DNA of 64,000 bases, from assembly GCA_039545355.1 (NCBI GenBank), contig BCJJ01000007.1, positions 1,116,001-1,180,000 of the forward strand, read 5' to 3'. Shown in pieces: positions 41,048 through 53,238 of this stretch. A model generated the notes under the pieces. It saw nothing but the letters and a program-made list of their open reading frames with translations. It had not been told where the DNA came from and did no database searches. Within the stretch, counting starts at the first letter, position 1. Every line of letters begins with the position of its first letter. Made by a program: the position numbers and the translations under genes. This DNA is from Trichosporon coremiiforme (taxonomy: Eukaryota; Basidiomycota; Tremellomycetes; Trichosporonales; Trichosporonaceae).

Positions 41048-43703
41048 ATGGCAAACCGCCGGGGAAGGGGGCGGCGTCCTCCTCCCCAGCAGCCCGAAGC
41101 AGCAGTGATGTCTGACTCAGACGGAGACGACATTGTCGCCCTTGACCAAGCTCCTGCTCATCTACAAGCTCGTCGTCCGCCGACGCCGATCATGGTTCTC
41201 TCTGACAGCGACTCGGACGACGACGGCATCGTGCCCATTCGCCACCTTCTTGACTCACCGGTTACACCCACTCCCCATCCTGGGCACAGGAAGAGAAGGA
41301 GCTCGGTCACTGTTGATGATGCTGCGGCAGTCAAGCGCACTCGCTTCGAGGACAGCTCACCGGCCGGCCCATCAAACACCCACACTACAAACCCACCCGC
41401 CCTTGAGCCCATCTTGCCGAGGGCGGACTACCTAGTTCCGTCGGTTCTCGAGGTCATCCCAGATCTCTGCCCTGCTTGGGCGGCGCAGCAACTGGAAGCT
41501 CTGATCAAACAGTTACATTCCACCACCAATGTCCCGGGCCAGCTCGCCGTACAGCGTACTATCGAGATGGCGTTCGAGATGGAGAGCTACCCGCGCCCGC
41601 AGGACGACAACGAGCCGGAAGAGAAGGGCGACTACTCAGAGATCACCTATCGCCCATATCATCGTCGTGGTCTCGAGTACGGTTCTCGATCGATCGAGTT
41701 GCTGCAGGACATTTTCTCCACTGTCCCCTTGCCTCAGTAAGTTGCGGAGGTGTCCATGTTGCTGACCACAGCATCCGTGAGGTATTCGCGACCGACGGCC
41801 ATCGTCTACTAGTGCCAACTTACAATGTTCTCCACAAGCAGAGCACGTCGGCCGACAAGCCGTACCAAGAGCTGAAGCGCAAGCGTCACCGGAAGGGTAA
41901 GCAGAGGGCCGAAGCGGCTGTCGCCGATCCAGCCTCAGACAGCGATTCGCAGTCGTCGCAGTCTGTGATCAACCCCGGCGGGGTCGTCGAGTTTAACCGC
42001 GAGAATAACTATCTCCAGGAGCTAATGCGTGAGTGGCACCTGATCAGCATTCGACTGACGCTCAGGTCTGTTCGCCCAGAAGGAGCTCGAGCAGGTCATG
42101 CAGCAGAAGGCAAACGAGGACGAGCAGAAGAGGAAGGAGGCGGCCAAGGAAGCTGCCGTCGCCCGCGGCGACGCGATAGAGTGTAGCTGCTGCTTTGACA
42201 AGGAGGCTCCGGTGAGCTCGCTCTTGCACGACACAAGCTGACTATTAGGAGGAAGGTGTTTCGTGCCCGGAGGGCCATGTCTTCTGCAAAGATTGCCTGC
42301 GCTCCCTGGTCGAGAACAAGCTCGGAGACCAGCAAACTGTGAGTATTGGCAGTAAGCTGGTGCTGACCACCAGGTGATCAAGTGCATGGACATGTCCGGC
42401 TGCACTGCCGAGTACACTGAACGGGTGATCGCCACTGCTGTGTCCACCAAGACCATGTCCCTGTATCAACGCCTGCGTCAACTGAAGGACCTCGAGATGG
42501 CGGCCATCGAAGGCTTGGAGACATGCCCGTTCTGTCCCTTCGCCATCGTCATCGACAATGAGCACGAGAAGCTGTTCCGGTGCCAGAACGAGGAGTGTAA
42601 GAAAGTTACTTGCCGAAATTGCAAGCGTCCGGTGAGTTTTTCTCTATCCGTCTGTTCCTAACTCTCAGGACCATATTCCCAAGCGCTGCGAGGAAGTCGA
42701 GGCCGACCTCAAGCTGAACAGTCGCCATGCGATTGAGGAAGCCATGTCCGAAGCCCTCGTCCGCAAGTGCCCGCACTGCGCCAAGCCGTACATCAAGGTG
42801 GACGGCTGCAACAAGATGACGTGCAGTGCTTGCGGTAAAATGAGTTGCTTTGTGTGCCGCAAAGCGATTACGAACTACGAACATTTTGATGGGCACGGTC
42901 GAGGGTCTAGAAGACCCACTGGTACCAAGTGTCCGCTGTACGACGTGAACGAGGCGCGGACCGAGGCCGAGCGTATTCGCTTAGCTCGTGATGAGGCTCA
43001 GCGCCGCGCAATGGCTGAGGCAACGAACAGCGGTGTCGCAGTCGACGAGGCAGATCTTGCCGTCGACGCACCCGAGATTCCCGCAGCGCGCAACGCAGCT
43101 CAGGTTCACTACCACTTCCATCCCGGTATGGCAGCAGCGGGGCTTGGGGAGCGTCTCCAGGCTCTCAACCGCGTTATCCTCGACGCCAACGGCGCCATGG
43201 CAGGAGCTGCTGCTAATCTCGCAGGAGTTGCTGTAAACTTCGCGGCTCCACCGGGCTGGGGCAACCAAGCCCCCGACCGCAATGCCCAAGCCGCAGACGA
43301 GCTCCGTCGCGCAGACGTGCTGCGCCGCGCAGATGAGCTCCGCCTCCAGCTGCTTGACAGGATTGGCCACCCTGATCGTCCGCCTGCACCTCCCCAAGCT
43401 GCCCGCGGTCGCCGTGGAGCTCCGGCTCAGCCGGCTCAACCGGCCGCCCCCCTTCCTGCTCAAGCACCGGTCGGCGGACGGGGCCGTCGCGCACATGGGC
43501 ACGCACCCGCTCCTGCGGCACCGCCGCCGCCCCTTCCCGTTGCCCTAGGGTTCCCTCCGCTTCCCCCTCCTCCAGCTCCGATAGGCTACGTCCGCCCTGG
43601 GGAGTTTGCAGCACGCCTCGAAGCATGGCGCCAAGACGTGCGCCAGAACGGCGCTGCGCGCGCACAATACCCCTTGCCGCACCAACCACCCCGCTACCCG
43701 TAA
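41048..43703 (+). CDS. RBR E3 ubiquitin ligase, RNF216/TRIAD3-like
   Basis: At least seven exons (first ones 41048-41736, 41772-42028, 42066-42211, 42249-42338). The N-terminal 200 residues are disordered and acidic (SDSDGDD, SDSDSDDDG), then a helical region. RING1 begins at ECSCCFDKEAP and runs through CPEGHVFCKDCL. The in-between-RING is around CPFCPFAIVIDNEHEKLFRC. RING2 is RKCPHCAKPYIKVDGCNKMT-C, where the Cys after NKMT aligns with the catalytic Cys of RNF216. CFVCRKAITNYEHFDGH completes the RNF216-type end. The C-terminal 250 residues hold Ala/Pro-rich low complexity (PPPPLPVALGFPPLPPPP). RBR ligases transfer ubiquitin through a thioester. The target is not predictable. Confidence 0.93.
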
Positions 43704-43805
43704 TATTACAGTTGTACATGTTCCCTGTCTGTATATAGTTGTATCGTAGCGATGTACAGTCTAAGCCTACGAGCGCCCGAGTTCGAGAATGAGAGTAGTC
43801 AGAGC

Positions 43806-44534
43806 TCAATCCTTCTTTGACAGCACCTCGACCACAGCCTTCGAGGCGTCCTTGACCGCCTCGCGCTTCGCGAACTGTGTCTCAGCCCTTTGCTCCGTCC
43901 AGGCTGCGAGATCAGCTAACGGCGTCGCAGCACCAATCGGGGGTGTGGCAAGCGGCAGCGCGCCGACGAGATACGTGCTCGTGAGCGAGATGAGCTCGAG
44001 GAGGGTTTGCGCGTCTGGGTGTCAGCTCATCGCGGCACGAGAAAGCTATTCCGCAAGGGCGATAAATGACTCACATTCGAGCTGCACCGTCTCGATTCTG
44101 TTATCCATGTTCTCGCTTCCCTCTCGGAACACTCTTCCCTCCAAGTTCGCACACTCTGCCCGGAGCTGCTCTGCGCGCTCGACTCTCCGCAGAATCTCAG
44201 GTAACACGCGCAGCGCGTCGTCCAGATCTGTTGAAGCGGGCACAGTATGCGTTGGCGGCGCCATGAGGCCGACCTGCTGTCCTATCCCCATCCCGAGGCC
44301 GAGGTTGGCCAGCGCCGATGGCGTTGTGCCCGATGCGTTCGGGGTCATGCCGAAGCCGGGCAGACCGAGAGCGGCCAACGGGTTCGAACCTGAGCCTGGT
44401 TGCTGGAGGTTGAACCAGGGCGAGGCGGGGGACATGGCTTGTGTTGGCGAGACACCCAGGTTCATGTATGGCGTGTTGCCCGTCGGACCGGGAAGGCCGA
44501 GAGAGGGCGTGAGGGGATTAAACGGGGAAGACAT
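43806..44534 (-). CDS. Small protein with Pro/Gly N-terminus and C-terminal coiled coil
   Basis: Two exons (44075-44534 and 43806-44014; GTGAGT donor, CTGACACCCAG acceptor) give 222 residues. Residues 1-95 are Pro/Gly/Ser/Leu-rich (LGLPGPTGNTPYMNLGVSPT). Residues 100-160 form a heptad-like helix (LRVLPEILRRVERAEQLRAE, NMDNRIETVQLEYAQTLLEL), continuing to ISLTSTYLVGALPLA. The last 40 residues are helical and charged, ending EVLSKKD. The layout is like small subunits of multi-protein complexes such as Mediator or nuclear pore, but I find no decisive motif. Confidence 0.75.
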
Positions 44535-44909
44535 CTTGAGGAGGTCCTCCGGCGAAGGTCAGAGTGAGAGACGAAGCGAACGGTCTGAAATCACGGCAGT
44601 CTGGAGGCACGTTTGGAGAGGTGGTGGCCGTTTCCGCAAGCCGCTGATGCCGACGAAGACGCAGGAGGTGTTGCGGAGATCAGGATGGACAATGAGGAGA
44701 CCGAGGAAGGCAGATGTTGTCGCCGATCGACCTCCACTTCACCTAACCTCCACCATAGTTCATAGCAACGCTTATCAAATAGTGACGTGTACTTTACCAC
44801 TCCGGTCAAGATTATGACGCCTAGAGCCGGTGGAGGTGTGGAGGTCGATCCAAAAGTTGAGCTGTGAGCTCATGGAGATGCACTTCATCGTTATCACACA
44901 CTAGACACT
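44535..44909. other. Divergent intergenic region
   Basis: 375 bases between the coiled-coil protein and Hpm1, presumably a shared promoter. No strong element is identified. Confidence 0.4.
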
Positions 44910-46437
44910 ATGTTCAAGTTCGACTTCGACGTGGAGGCCGAGGAACCGCAGGCGTCCGGATCGACTGCTCCCACCCCTCTGGAGCGTGGCGAGGTTAAAC
45001 CCTCCCACGACATTAGCCTCAAGGACCTCGTGAGTGCCGTGCACTGATCACGCCGTGGAATGATGACAAGTCGATTACTCCCGCAGCTTATGGGGACTAC
45101 TATGTGCAGCCTTTCTGTTGTGCAGTAGGAAGCGGCGACTATGGAAGCTGCGGATACTGGCACTACCAGAGCGTGATCTGTCTTCGCCGTGATCCCCACG
45201 AAGATACGTCGATGTTCGCGGAGCTAACTCCAGATCGCCACTCTCCCCGCCGACCTCTCCTACACGCCCCTCACGCACCCCGTGTCAAGCTACGACACCC
45301 CTCTGCTCAAGCGTGACCTCTACGATGCCCGCTTCCAGCTCGCTCAGGACGACAGCGCCAAGGGCGAGGAGGCGCAGTACGTCGATGCCGAGACGGACCT
45401 GATTCCGGGCGAGTACGAGGGCGGTCTCAAGTCGTGGGAGGGCGGTCTCGACCTCGTCGAGGTGATGCACCGTGCCCTCGGCACTGAGGCTGCGCTCGGC
45501 GAGTGGTGTTCCGGCGCGCGCGTGCTCGAGATCGGGTGCGGAACGGGACTGCCGTCGGCGTACCTGCTGCGAAGCATCCTAGCCTCGCAGGCCGAGGGAA
45601 GCAAGGGCAAGGGCAAGGAGGGTGACGCTCCCAAGGGGGAGAGGCGGAAAACGGTTCTGCACCTGCAGGACTACAACCTCCCCGTCCTGTCTCTCGTCAC
45701 CCTCCCCAACCTCATCCTCGCCACGCTGCCCTTCCTCCCCGACTCGGCGCGGGGGTGCGCCAAGGCCCAGATCGTCGGCGACGAAGAGGACATCCCCTTC
45801 TCGCCCAAGCTGCCCGGAACGCTGGAGCTGAGCCCGGCTGTGCTCGACGCCTTCCAGACGGCGCTCGAGGATGCCGGCGTCGAGCTCCGCTTCACGCACG
45901 GAGACTGGAGCGGCATGGCCGCCGAGGTTGCGAAGGGGGAGCCGTACAACCTCGCTCTGACCGCTGAGACGATCTACGCTGAGGGTTCTGTTGGCGCGCT
46001 CCTTGATCTGCTGAAGGCTGCTGCGCGGGATGGCGACGTCAAGGTCGTCAAGGAGATCAAGGCGAAAAACGACGAGTCGGTCGAGCAGGCTCTCGACGGA
46101 CTCGCGCTCAACGACTGGGCCAAAAAGCCCCTTCAGGAGCAGAGCGTCATTCTGCTTGCTGCGAAGGTGAGTATCTGTGTGCTTTCTGTGCCCCAGCTGT
46201 GCGCCGCTCGGGACATGGTGTCAACTAGACCATTCGCTGCTTCTACACGCTGGCGGGGCCGTGCCAAGATGAGCTGCGTGTCTGGCCTCCGTAAGCTAAC
46301 GACAGGTACTCTACTTCGGTGTCGGCGGCGGTCTCGAGTCCTTCCTCGGCCAGGTCCGTGCCGTTGGCGGCTGGTCGGCCCGTGTCCAGGACTGGGTCAA
46401 GGGTGTCGGCCGTTCCGTCGTGCGTATCGGCTTCTGA
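44910..46437 (+). CDS. HPM1: Protein-histidine N-methyltransferase (Hpm1/METTL18 family)
   Basis: Three exons (44910-45029, 45234-46166, 46306-46437) encode 394 residues. In yeast Hpm1 methylates a histidine of ribosomal protein Rpl3. Hallmarks are the N-terminal MFKFDFDVE, HPVSSYDTPLLKRDLYDARF, then LKSWEGGLDLVEVM before the SAM motif I (ARVLEIGCGTGLPSAYLL). Later come LHLQDYNLPVLSLVTLPNL and the acidic-Asp motif LALTAETIYAEGSVGALL. The last exon forms VLYFGVGGGLESFLGQVRA, the family's terminal strand. A Lys/Gly insert (GSKGKGKEGDAPKGERRK) after motif I is larger than in yeast. The 204-base first intron contains no open exon. Confidence 0.95.
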
Positions 46438-47885
46438 ACGCACCACGATCGCACCGTTGTGCTGGATCCCAACTCCGTCTCCGAACTCTCGGAGACTGTT
46501 TAACCGCTGTTTCGGAGCCTGTACCAGCTTGCGCCAGTCCTAGTCCGCGACAATCCGCGACAGCGGGCAACGGGGACGCCCAGGCCCAATTAGCTACAGA
46601 TTCCCGCAACCCGGTCGCAGAAACAGACTCGCGGGAGGCTTCGGCGGCATCTTGATCCCTCCCATTTATAGATGTAGTATGTATGCTTTCTTCTTTCCAC
46701 TAGTGTGGTTTTGAACTGCTCGGACACCTCGGTCATGGCGGCACGACCAGCGGCAGTGACGGCGTGGCGCAACCTTCGGCGCGATACAGTGTGGCTTGAG
46801 AACGTGTGCAGCTTGTTGAGCGGGGGGAATTATTTATCTCTCCGTGCTAGGGTGTGCAGAAGAAGGGACTAGTGGGTAGAGAGCGGTGTGCGACGCCGTC
46901 GTGACCTGCAGCTGGTGCATTTGGAAGGTGTGATAAAGTTCATCACCCCTATCGATAAGGTTTGGCCAGGCATTCAGATGATGCCAGCAGCCCCCTCTCG
47001 CGGCTCCGGGTGCCGGGCCTGGCGGATGGTTTCATGTCACGAGCCCCTCCGGGTAGGTGGTGCGAGGGAGATTTGGCATCACATGCATGCGAGTGCTGTA
47101 AAGGATGGCACTGCTGGCCGGCGAGGTGACTCACAAGACGCAACGTTACGACAGCGTACGAGAGGCAGACGACACCCGCAAGGGCTAAGGTGTTCTATAA
47201 GGGTCTGCTCGGGCTGGCCCTGCCCGCAGATCCCTTCGGCCGTGAGGCAAGCGCCGGCCAGTCAGCCAGGCGCCTCGTACCTGCGTCCTGCGACCTGCAC
47301 ATCCTTTGTGCGACGCCAAGATCAGCTCCTGTATGGTTGTCCTATCCGCTGCGCTCTGCGGCTCTGCACCCGGTAGGAAATGAAGCAGCCTCCGTAGCGC
47401 CGGGTCACGATTCGGAAGCATGTCGCCCACTCGGTATTGTCCGCGTCAGTCAATTGGCGAGCGGTGGCCCCAGAGGTGAGGGTGACACATCTGCACAAGT
47501 CGGGCACTGGGCCTGTCCACACTGTGGCCCTTTTCACTGCATCTTGCGATCTCACGTCTGAGACAAGAGGTACGCGGAGGTATGGAGGTACGCGCTGTGA
47601 CTGGCGGGAGCGTGCCGGAGGGTACCTTCCTATGGCACCAGTGTAACGCTCCTCCAATTGCTCCGCACCCTCCGGGATCTCCGGCCGAGCCAGGCAGGTT
47701 GGGCTCCGGTCTCGCTCCGGTCTCGCTCCTCGCAGCAACGGAGCGAGACACTGTCTCACCACATCTCTGGTCACACTCGACAAGCTCCGATGGACCCGGC
47801 AGAGCATGCTGGGCACTGCATCATTGTGCGCTTGGCTTGTCTTCTTCAGTCATTCCTTTGTCATATCGGCTGAACCTTGCCATGC

Positions 47886-47907
47886 ATACCGGCCGTCCGG
47901 CCGGTAT
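47886..47907. repeat. Perfect 10-bp inverted repeat with 2-base spacer
   Basis: ATACCGGCCG, then TC, then CGGCCGGTAT. The 22-base near-perfect palindrome with nested CGGCCG could bind a dimeric regulator such as a Zn2Cys6 protein, which often recognises paired CGG triplets. It is isolated from genes, so any role is speculative. Confidence 0.5.
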
Positions 47908-48597
47908 CACGGAATCTGGGGAGGGTGCAGCGCCACCGTAAGCCTCGTCGTTATGGGCGAGCGGTGTGGCTCGGCATGCACGGCGCCGCGATCTGCTCCG
48001 ACCAGCCTGCCGCGGCGCGCGCGTGCGTAAGGATCGCCAGTGTCTGCCCTGTGACGATCCTGCACAGCACCACCTCGCCGACCGATCAGGACGGCCAGGC
48101 CGGCCAGCTGACGCAGACGTACGCACATCCGACACACCACAGGGGAAGGTCAGCCAGTCACCCGTTGGCCAGTTCGCCGACGACACCGACGCATCTGGCA
48201 AGTTGCGTGGAGTGCGTACTCCACAACAAGGAGCAATATTGACGCAGAAACACAAGGAGACGCAGGAGAAATTGAGCCTAATGTGCGTCTGCTCAGTTGT
48301 TTCCACAGCGAAACCGGCGAAGCTTGAAGCTTACAGTTCTGTGCCTTTTGTTCCTCGTGTTCCTGGTTCCTCGTCACTGACTGTCTAATGCCCTGGGCCA
48401 TTGTGCTTCCTCTGCACCTGGTGTTCTATTCAGAAGACGTTCGAGGTCAGGTCCTTGCACAATGACGAGAAACTGGACGCATTCCGTAACTTGATCATGC
48501 ATAGATCGCTCATCAACGGAGAACGGGCAAGTGGGTCAGGAGTCCGGGAAGCAGTGCCAGGATACTGCAACTGCGGTTGACGCCAAGGGATAGTGGG

Positions 48598-48655
48598 CGC
48601 ACCGGCGGTTACAGATTTACAGGTCATCCAGGTTCGAATCTGGCGCGCCGCCACT
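48598..48655 (+). other. tRNA-like fragment
   Basis: A GGTTCGAATC T-loop-like box sits before GGCGCGCC, which pairs imperfectly with GGCGCACC about 45 bases upstream. The enclosed part (ACAGATTTACAGGT) resembles an anticodon arm. The total is too short and the T stem mismatched for a working tRNA, so a decayed copy or chance similarity is likely. Confidence 0.25.
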
Positions 48656-50447
48656 GCGCGCGCGGCGCGATGCGCCATGGCGTTCGGGCGCTCACCGGCG
48701 ACAGCGCGTCAGGACCACGGCATGTCACTGGATCAGCACGGCTAGCGATGCACGCCAGTCGCATGTGTTGTGGGGCATGCGCCTTGCACGCCTTGCACGC
48801 CTTTGCCCTTCAGTGCGTTCCATTCCCTAACGCTTGGCATTGTGCTGACTGCGCTGGAGCACGTTGTGGGATCTCATGAATGATGCCCAAAGTGATACTC
48901 TGGGTCGCTGGGTCCATTGACTGTGCACGCAAAGGCGCGAGGCGCAGTCCACGGCCTTTGCACTGATGCGCAGAACATGACTGGGCGGCGCAGCGCACAG
49001 AGCAGCCCTAAAAGGCGATAGTACCTCATGCCTCATGGGTGTCAGAGCTGGAATCGCCTGGTCGTGATCTAGCCTGTAGCGATCTAGCGATTGTCGCTAC
49101 CTGGGCTGGGCACGGGAGGGCTCCGCTGGACCGAGTACTAACGCCTCGACGGGTACTTGCTATGGTGACATTGACCGCGGGAGGCGGCGGTAGAACAGTG
49201 GAAGGGCCGCGAAGGCCCAACACGCTGGTTACATTACGTTACATCGAACACGGTCGCGTCGGGGCTTGTTTTCGTTCGCTTCCTTATGTGGTTCTCTTGT
49301 CAGCGTTCCGGGGGCGCCGGAACCATGGCATGGGACGCTGGCGGAAGAGGGAGTGGCGAAGGGGGTGGAAGAGCCCATAGGACAATACGCGGGTGGAGGA
49401 GTGGAGGACATTAGACATGGAGAAGCAGTTGGAATCACGTCCCGAGTTCGCGAGATGTCCATTCAGACATTCAGCAGCGGTCCCTTGTCTAGCATTTGCT
49501 GAGTCTGATAGAGCCTGATAGCGTCTGACGGTTCTCGAGGCCGCGAGGATCCTGCGTGATCCTGCCGCTCGGACGCTGGCTTTCTCCTTAGACTGAAGCT
49601 CGGACCCTTTGGGGACCCTGAATGGGCCCTCCAGGTCCCCGAGACCCTGCGACGGGGGCCCTGAACGACCCTGTACCTCGTCGTTCCTTCTCTTCGCCGC
49701 TGGCATCGGGCGGCCAGCTCTGGTCGAAAAAGACTCGGCTGCTCTGCCTATGACTCTCCCAACCCTGGCTCAAGCCGAGAACATTTGCCTCTGCTTGTGC
49801 TTCCAAGGTCCTCACCACTACTCTCCACACTGCGCAAGCCCGCCCATCGACCCGACCTGCCCTCGCCCTCGTTGCACAACCCAAGCAGGCTGTAGACTTC
49901 TCTTGCTCTTTGCTCTTCTCGTCTGATCATCGTCTCTTCTCTCACACCATCGCCCCCTTCGCGACGCTCACCATCGATACGGAAGTCAAGCATCCGACGT
50001 GTTAAGAATCCGGGCAACGATCGACACACGGCTGCAATCCGAGCACCCACCAGAAGCAAGGAAAAGGACCGGGACCCAGCAGCTCGGTTCCCAACATTAC
50101 CCGCGGATACCACTCTTCCTTTCCGTTCTCGACGTTATTGAATCGAAGCGATCGAAGGAGCCATTCCGTTCTTACGGTATTCGCGTACGCCCTCATCCAC
50201 CACCGGTACCACCTTAGCATCTAGCCCACACTACCCCCGCCACGTCAAGTCGAGCTTTTGGGCGTTCACATTGCACGACCTAGGCAAACGCTCGTGACCG
50301 TGACTTTGAGTTCGACTTTTGCGCTCACGCTCACTCGACTCTTGTCCTCACCGTTCGCCCATGTCCAACAAGCTGTAGCAAGCCGATACCAAACTTGACA
50401 ACACGCAATACACGAACAGCGACCACCGAGCCAACAGCAAAATCACG

Positions 50448-52850
50448 ATGCCGTCCAGTGTTCGCTCAGGCCAGCGCGCGGCCGTGCGGAGAGAGGTCGC
50501 CCCTCAGTCTCTTGGTCTCGAGGAAGAACTTTCCTTTGGGTCTGACGAGGATCTGATGGAAACAATTGGGGAAATCGATGTACCGACTGCTCCTTCCAAC
50601 AAGGAGCTGGGTGCATTGAAGAAGACACAGGTGAATGCTAGTACCAATAGCCTGAAACGACCAGGCAAGTCGTCGAAGCCGTCCACCCTCTCGCTCAGGT
50701 CGCACAAGAGCAAGGTCACCGAGGTTTCCCTCGCATCCTCGACACACCTTCTTCCTCCGTTGCCGCCAGTGCCTTCAGGTTCGACGCTAGACTTGCCGTC
50801 TGAGATGTTTGGAGACCGGGATGGAGAGACGGGAAGCATTGGCAGCCGAAAACAGTACAAGCGGGGCTCGTTAATGGGCACCTTCAAGTCGGTGAAAGGG
50901 CTCCGCAAGTGGAGGGACGACCACAGCAACAAGAGCTCACTCTTCTCGCACGAGTCGCATTCGCCGCAGACGAGCAACCTCTCTCTCTCCAAGATGGGAT
51001 CCAACACTTGTGAGTACAATGCAACTCGATTGTTATTTCCGTCGAAACGAAGCACTCCGACGTGTTACCGTGGGCTTCGGCTTCGGCTTTCACCCTGAAC
51101 ACCCCCATTCAAGTGACAAACCCAGTGTGTGCGTGTGTGCCCAGCTGACATCCCAGCGTCGCGGCCTTCCTTGGCGTCGTCGTACGCTCAGACCCCGATC
51201 ACGCCTGCATACAGCGCACCCCAACTTGCGCATCTGAATCTGTCCCATCTGTCCTTTGACCAGTCGCCAGCAAAGGGTTACTCAAACTCTGGGCCGCTGC
51301 CCGACCTCTACAGCAAGCAACAGGCTCGCTACGAGCCGTCACTCGGCAACAGCTCAATCACAACCGATAGCAGTGTACCCGTCGAGACACCTCCTGTATC
51401 TGCTCCCAAGGTCCGTGCGTCGTCGTCGTGGTACCGCTCGGAGCTCTCATCAGCGATCCTCCCAGAGTTCCCGGCGACAGTGTCGCAGCTGCAGCCGATC
51501 ACTGTCCTCGCAGTCCCTGCGTCGTTCCGACAGATGACGCAGAACCACACCGGTCGCCAGATTCGTTGGGTTCCGTGCACGCTAGTTTTCACCTGCTTCA
51601 AAATGTCCATCGACGACAAGCCGCGAGGCGCTGGCGACGAGCATTCGGTCGCCCACATTCACGTGCTGTCCGCGCCCTCCTCCCCGCGCAGCCTCTCGAA
51701 CGCCCACAGCGTCGGCAGCCTGCGACGACCGAGCAGGAATGGCGGTGCGCCATTCGTCCCCGATGTTGCTACCCGCCAGGAGATCGACCGGCGCTTACTG
51801 ACGCGTTACTCGTCGGCGGAAATCACGCGTGACTACGCGCACTCGGAGGGATGCGATCTCGCGCTTCGCGTCGTGTTCGGTGACAGCGGGGAGAGCAAGG
51901 GGGCTGGCGAGTGGCAGCTTGAGATCAAGGACATGGCGCAGCTTAAGGAGTCGGTGAACCAGATCAAGAAGACTGCCATCATGATCAACGCCGAGGAATT
52001 GGGTTACGGCCACGCCATCCGGGACGCATTTGACACGCCGTCCGTCTCGGCGGACGAGCTCGCAAAGAAGCTCTCGGTCCATGCGCGTGCCGTTGCCGCG
52101 CGCCGCGAGCGCAAGATCTCTGAGGCTATCGAGCCCCCGTCCGAGTCGATGGGCAAGCTCCAGCTGCAGGCGTCGCCGAAGTCGTGTGCGTCACAGGAGA
52201 TGGGCCGAAGGGACAGCTACGACGTCGCCCACGCATCGGCCATGTCGCGCTCCCGCTCAGCGGAGGAGGTGCGCTCGCCCCCTGCCGCTGCGCAGCCACC
52301 GCTGCCCGTTATCGAGGACTCGATGGACTACCCCGAGCCGCGAGAGGAGGTTAGCCGGCTGTCATTCGGCTCGACGAGCGCGTTCACCTTCACCGAGACG
52401 GCACTCGCTTTCCCTGCGCCGCCGAGCGACCTGCCGACCACTCTGTCCTTCCCTGCTCCGCCGAATGACCTGCCGGCGCGCCGTCCCTCGCGGCCGCTGC
52501 CCCCGCAGCCTGCCGTTAACGTCGTTGCGCCGTCGGGAGTTTCGCGCGAGTACGAGGAGGGCAGTGGCGCCGCGACACCGATGGGTCGTCCCCCGACGCC
52601 GCCGCGCACGCGCAGCGGGTCGATGAGCAGCTCGAAGCGCACGCTCACCGTGCACGACAGCGCGGTGTCTGTTGGCTCGAAGGACTCGGGCAGCAGCACC
52701 AGCCGTCTCCGCCGGCTCAGGGGCAAGCCGCAGGTCGTCGACATCATGGCCGAGTTCTCGGCCCTCGAGGCGGAGCACATGCCGCCGGAGGAGGAGGAGG
52801 AGCCGATCCGGGACGACCGCGCGAGGCGCATCCGCTTCGCTGGAGAGTAG
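50448..52850 (+). CDS. PH-like domain scaffold protein with disordered flanks
   Basis: Two exons (50448-51009 and 51157-52850) join at NT-SSRPSLAS to 751 residues. The first 310 residues are Ser-rich, with a basic block (RKQYKRGSLMGTFKSVKGLR). Residues about 315-500 look folded: FRQMTQNHTGRQIRWVPCTL, VFTCFKMSIDD, VAHIHVLSA, then after a Ser/Arg loop LALRVVFGD and GEWQLEIKDMAQLKESVNQI. A strand-rich start closing on a long helix is the outline of a PH-like domain. The tail contains repeated FPAPPSDLP/FPAPPNDLP units and PPTPPRTRSGS, and ends with an acidic and Arg-rich segment. No family name is offered. A membrane or cortex scaffold is the likely type, by inference. Confidence 0.8.
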
Positions 52851-53238
52851 AAAAGGGATGGAGTGAATGACGGGGAAATGTATCTTGACGTCGTGGTTCA
52901 GCAGTCTTCCAGCAGTGTTATAATTGTCCATACCCTTCTGCTTCGTCTTGCCCATGTATATGCACCCCATGTATGATTGTCCCCTTACTGGTGCATGAGA
53001 GCCAAGGAAGAGCATGCTCACTCAACCGGTCAACCACATGCGCAAGTAGTGAGAAGCCCGTTGAACTATCTCAGAGGACAGGGCACAAGCTGAGGACGGC
53101 CAGAACTCTCGGGATAAGCTGAAGGCAGCCAATCTCTCGGTGCCAGCGCTATTATGCATGCATGTGAAGTATTATATCAACAGTGTCGTAGCCGTCGTCC
53201 TCCGAGGCAGTTCGGATCCAGAGTCCACGTCGGACAGA
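52851..53238. other. Convergent 3' regions
   Basis: 388 bases between converging genes, with GCATGCATG at 53155-53163 and AT-rich 3' sequence. No gene is seen. Confidence 0.4.

Larger units (their letters stand above)
46438..50447. other. Gene-poor 4 kb region
   Basis: No supported protein gene. It holds a perfect palindrome (47886-47907) and a tRNA-like fragment (48598-48655). Further items are a doubled TCCGGTCTCGC at 47706-47730 and tandem TTGCACGCC units near 48784-48800. The last 450 bases (50000-50447) are CA-rich and look like the long leader of the PH-like gene. Confidence 0.5.
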
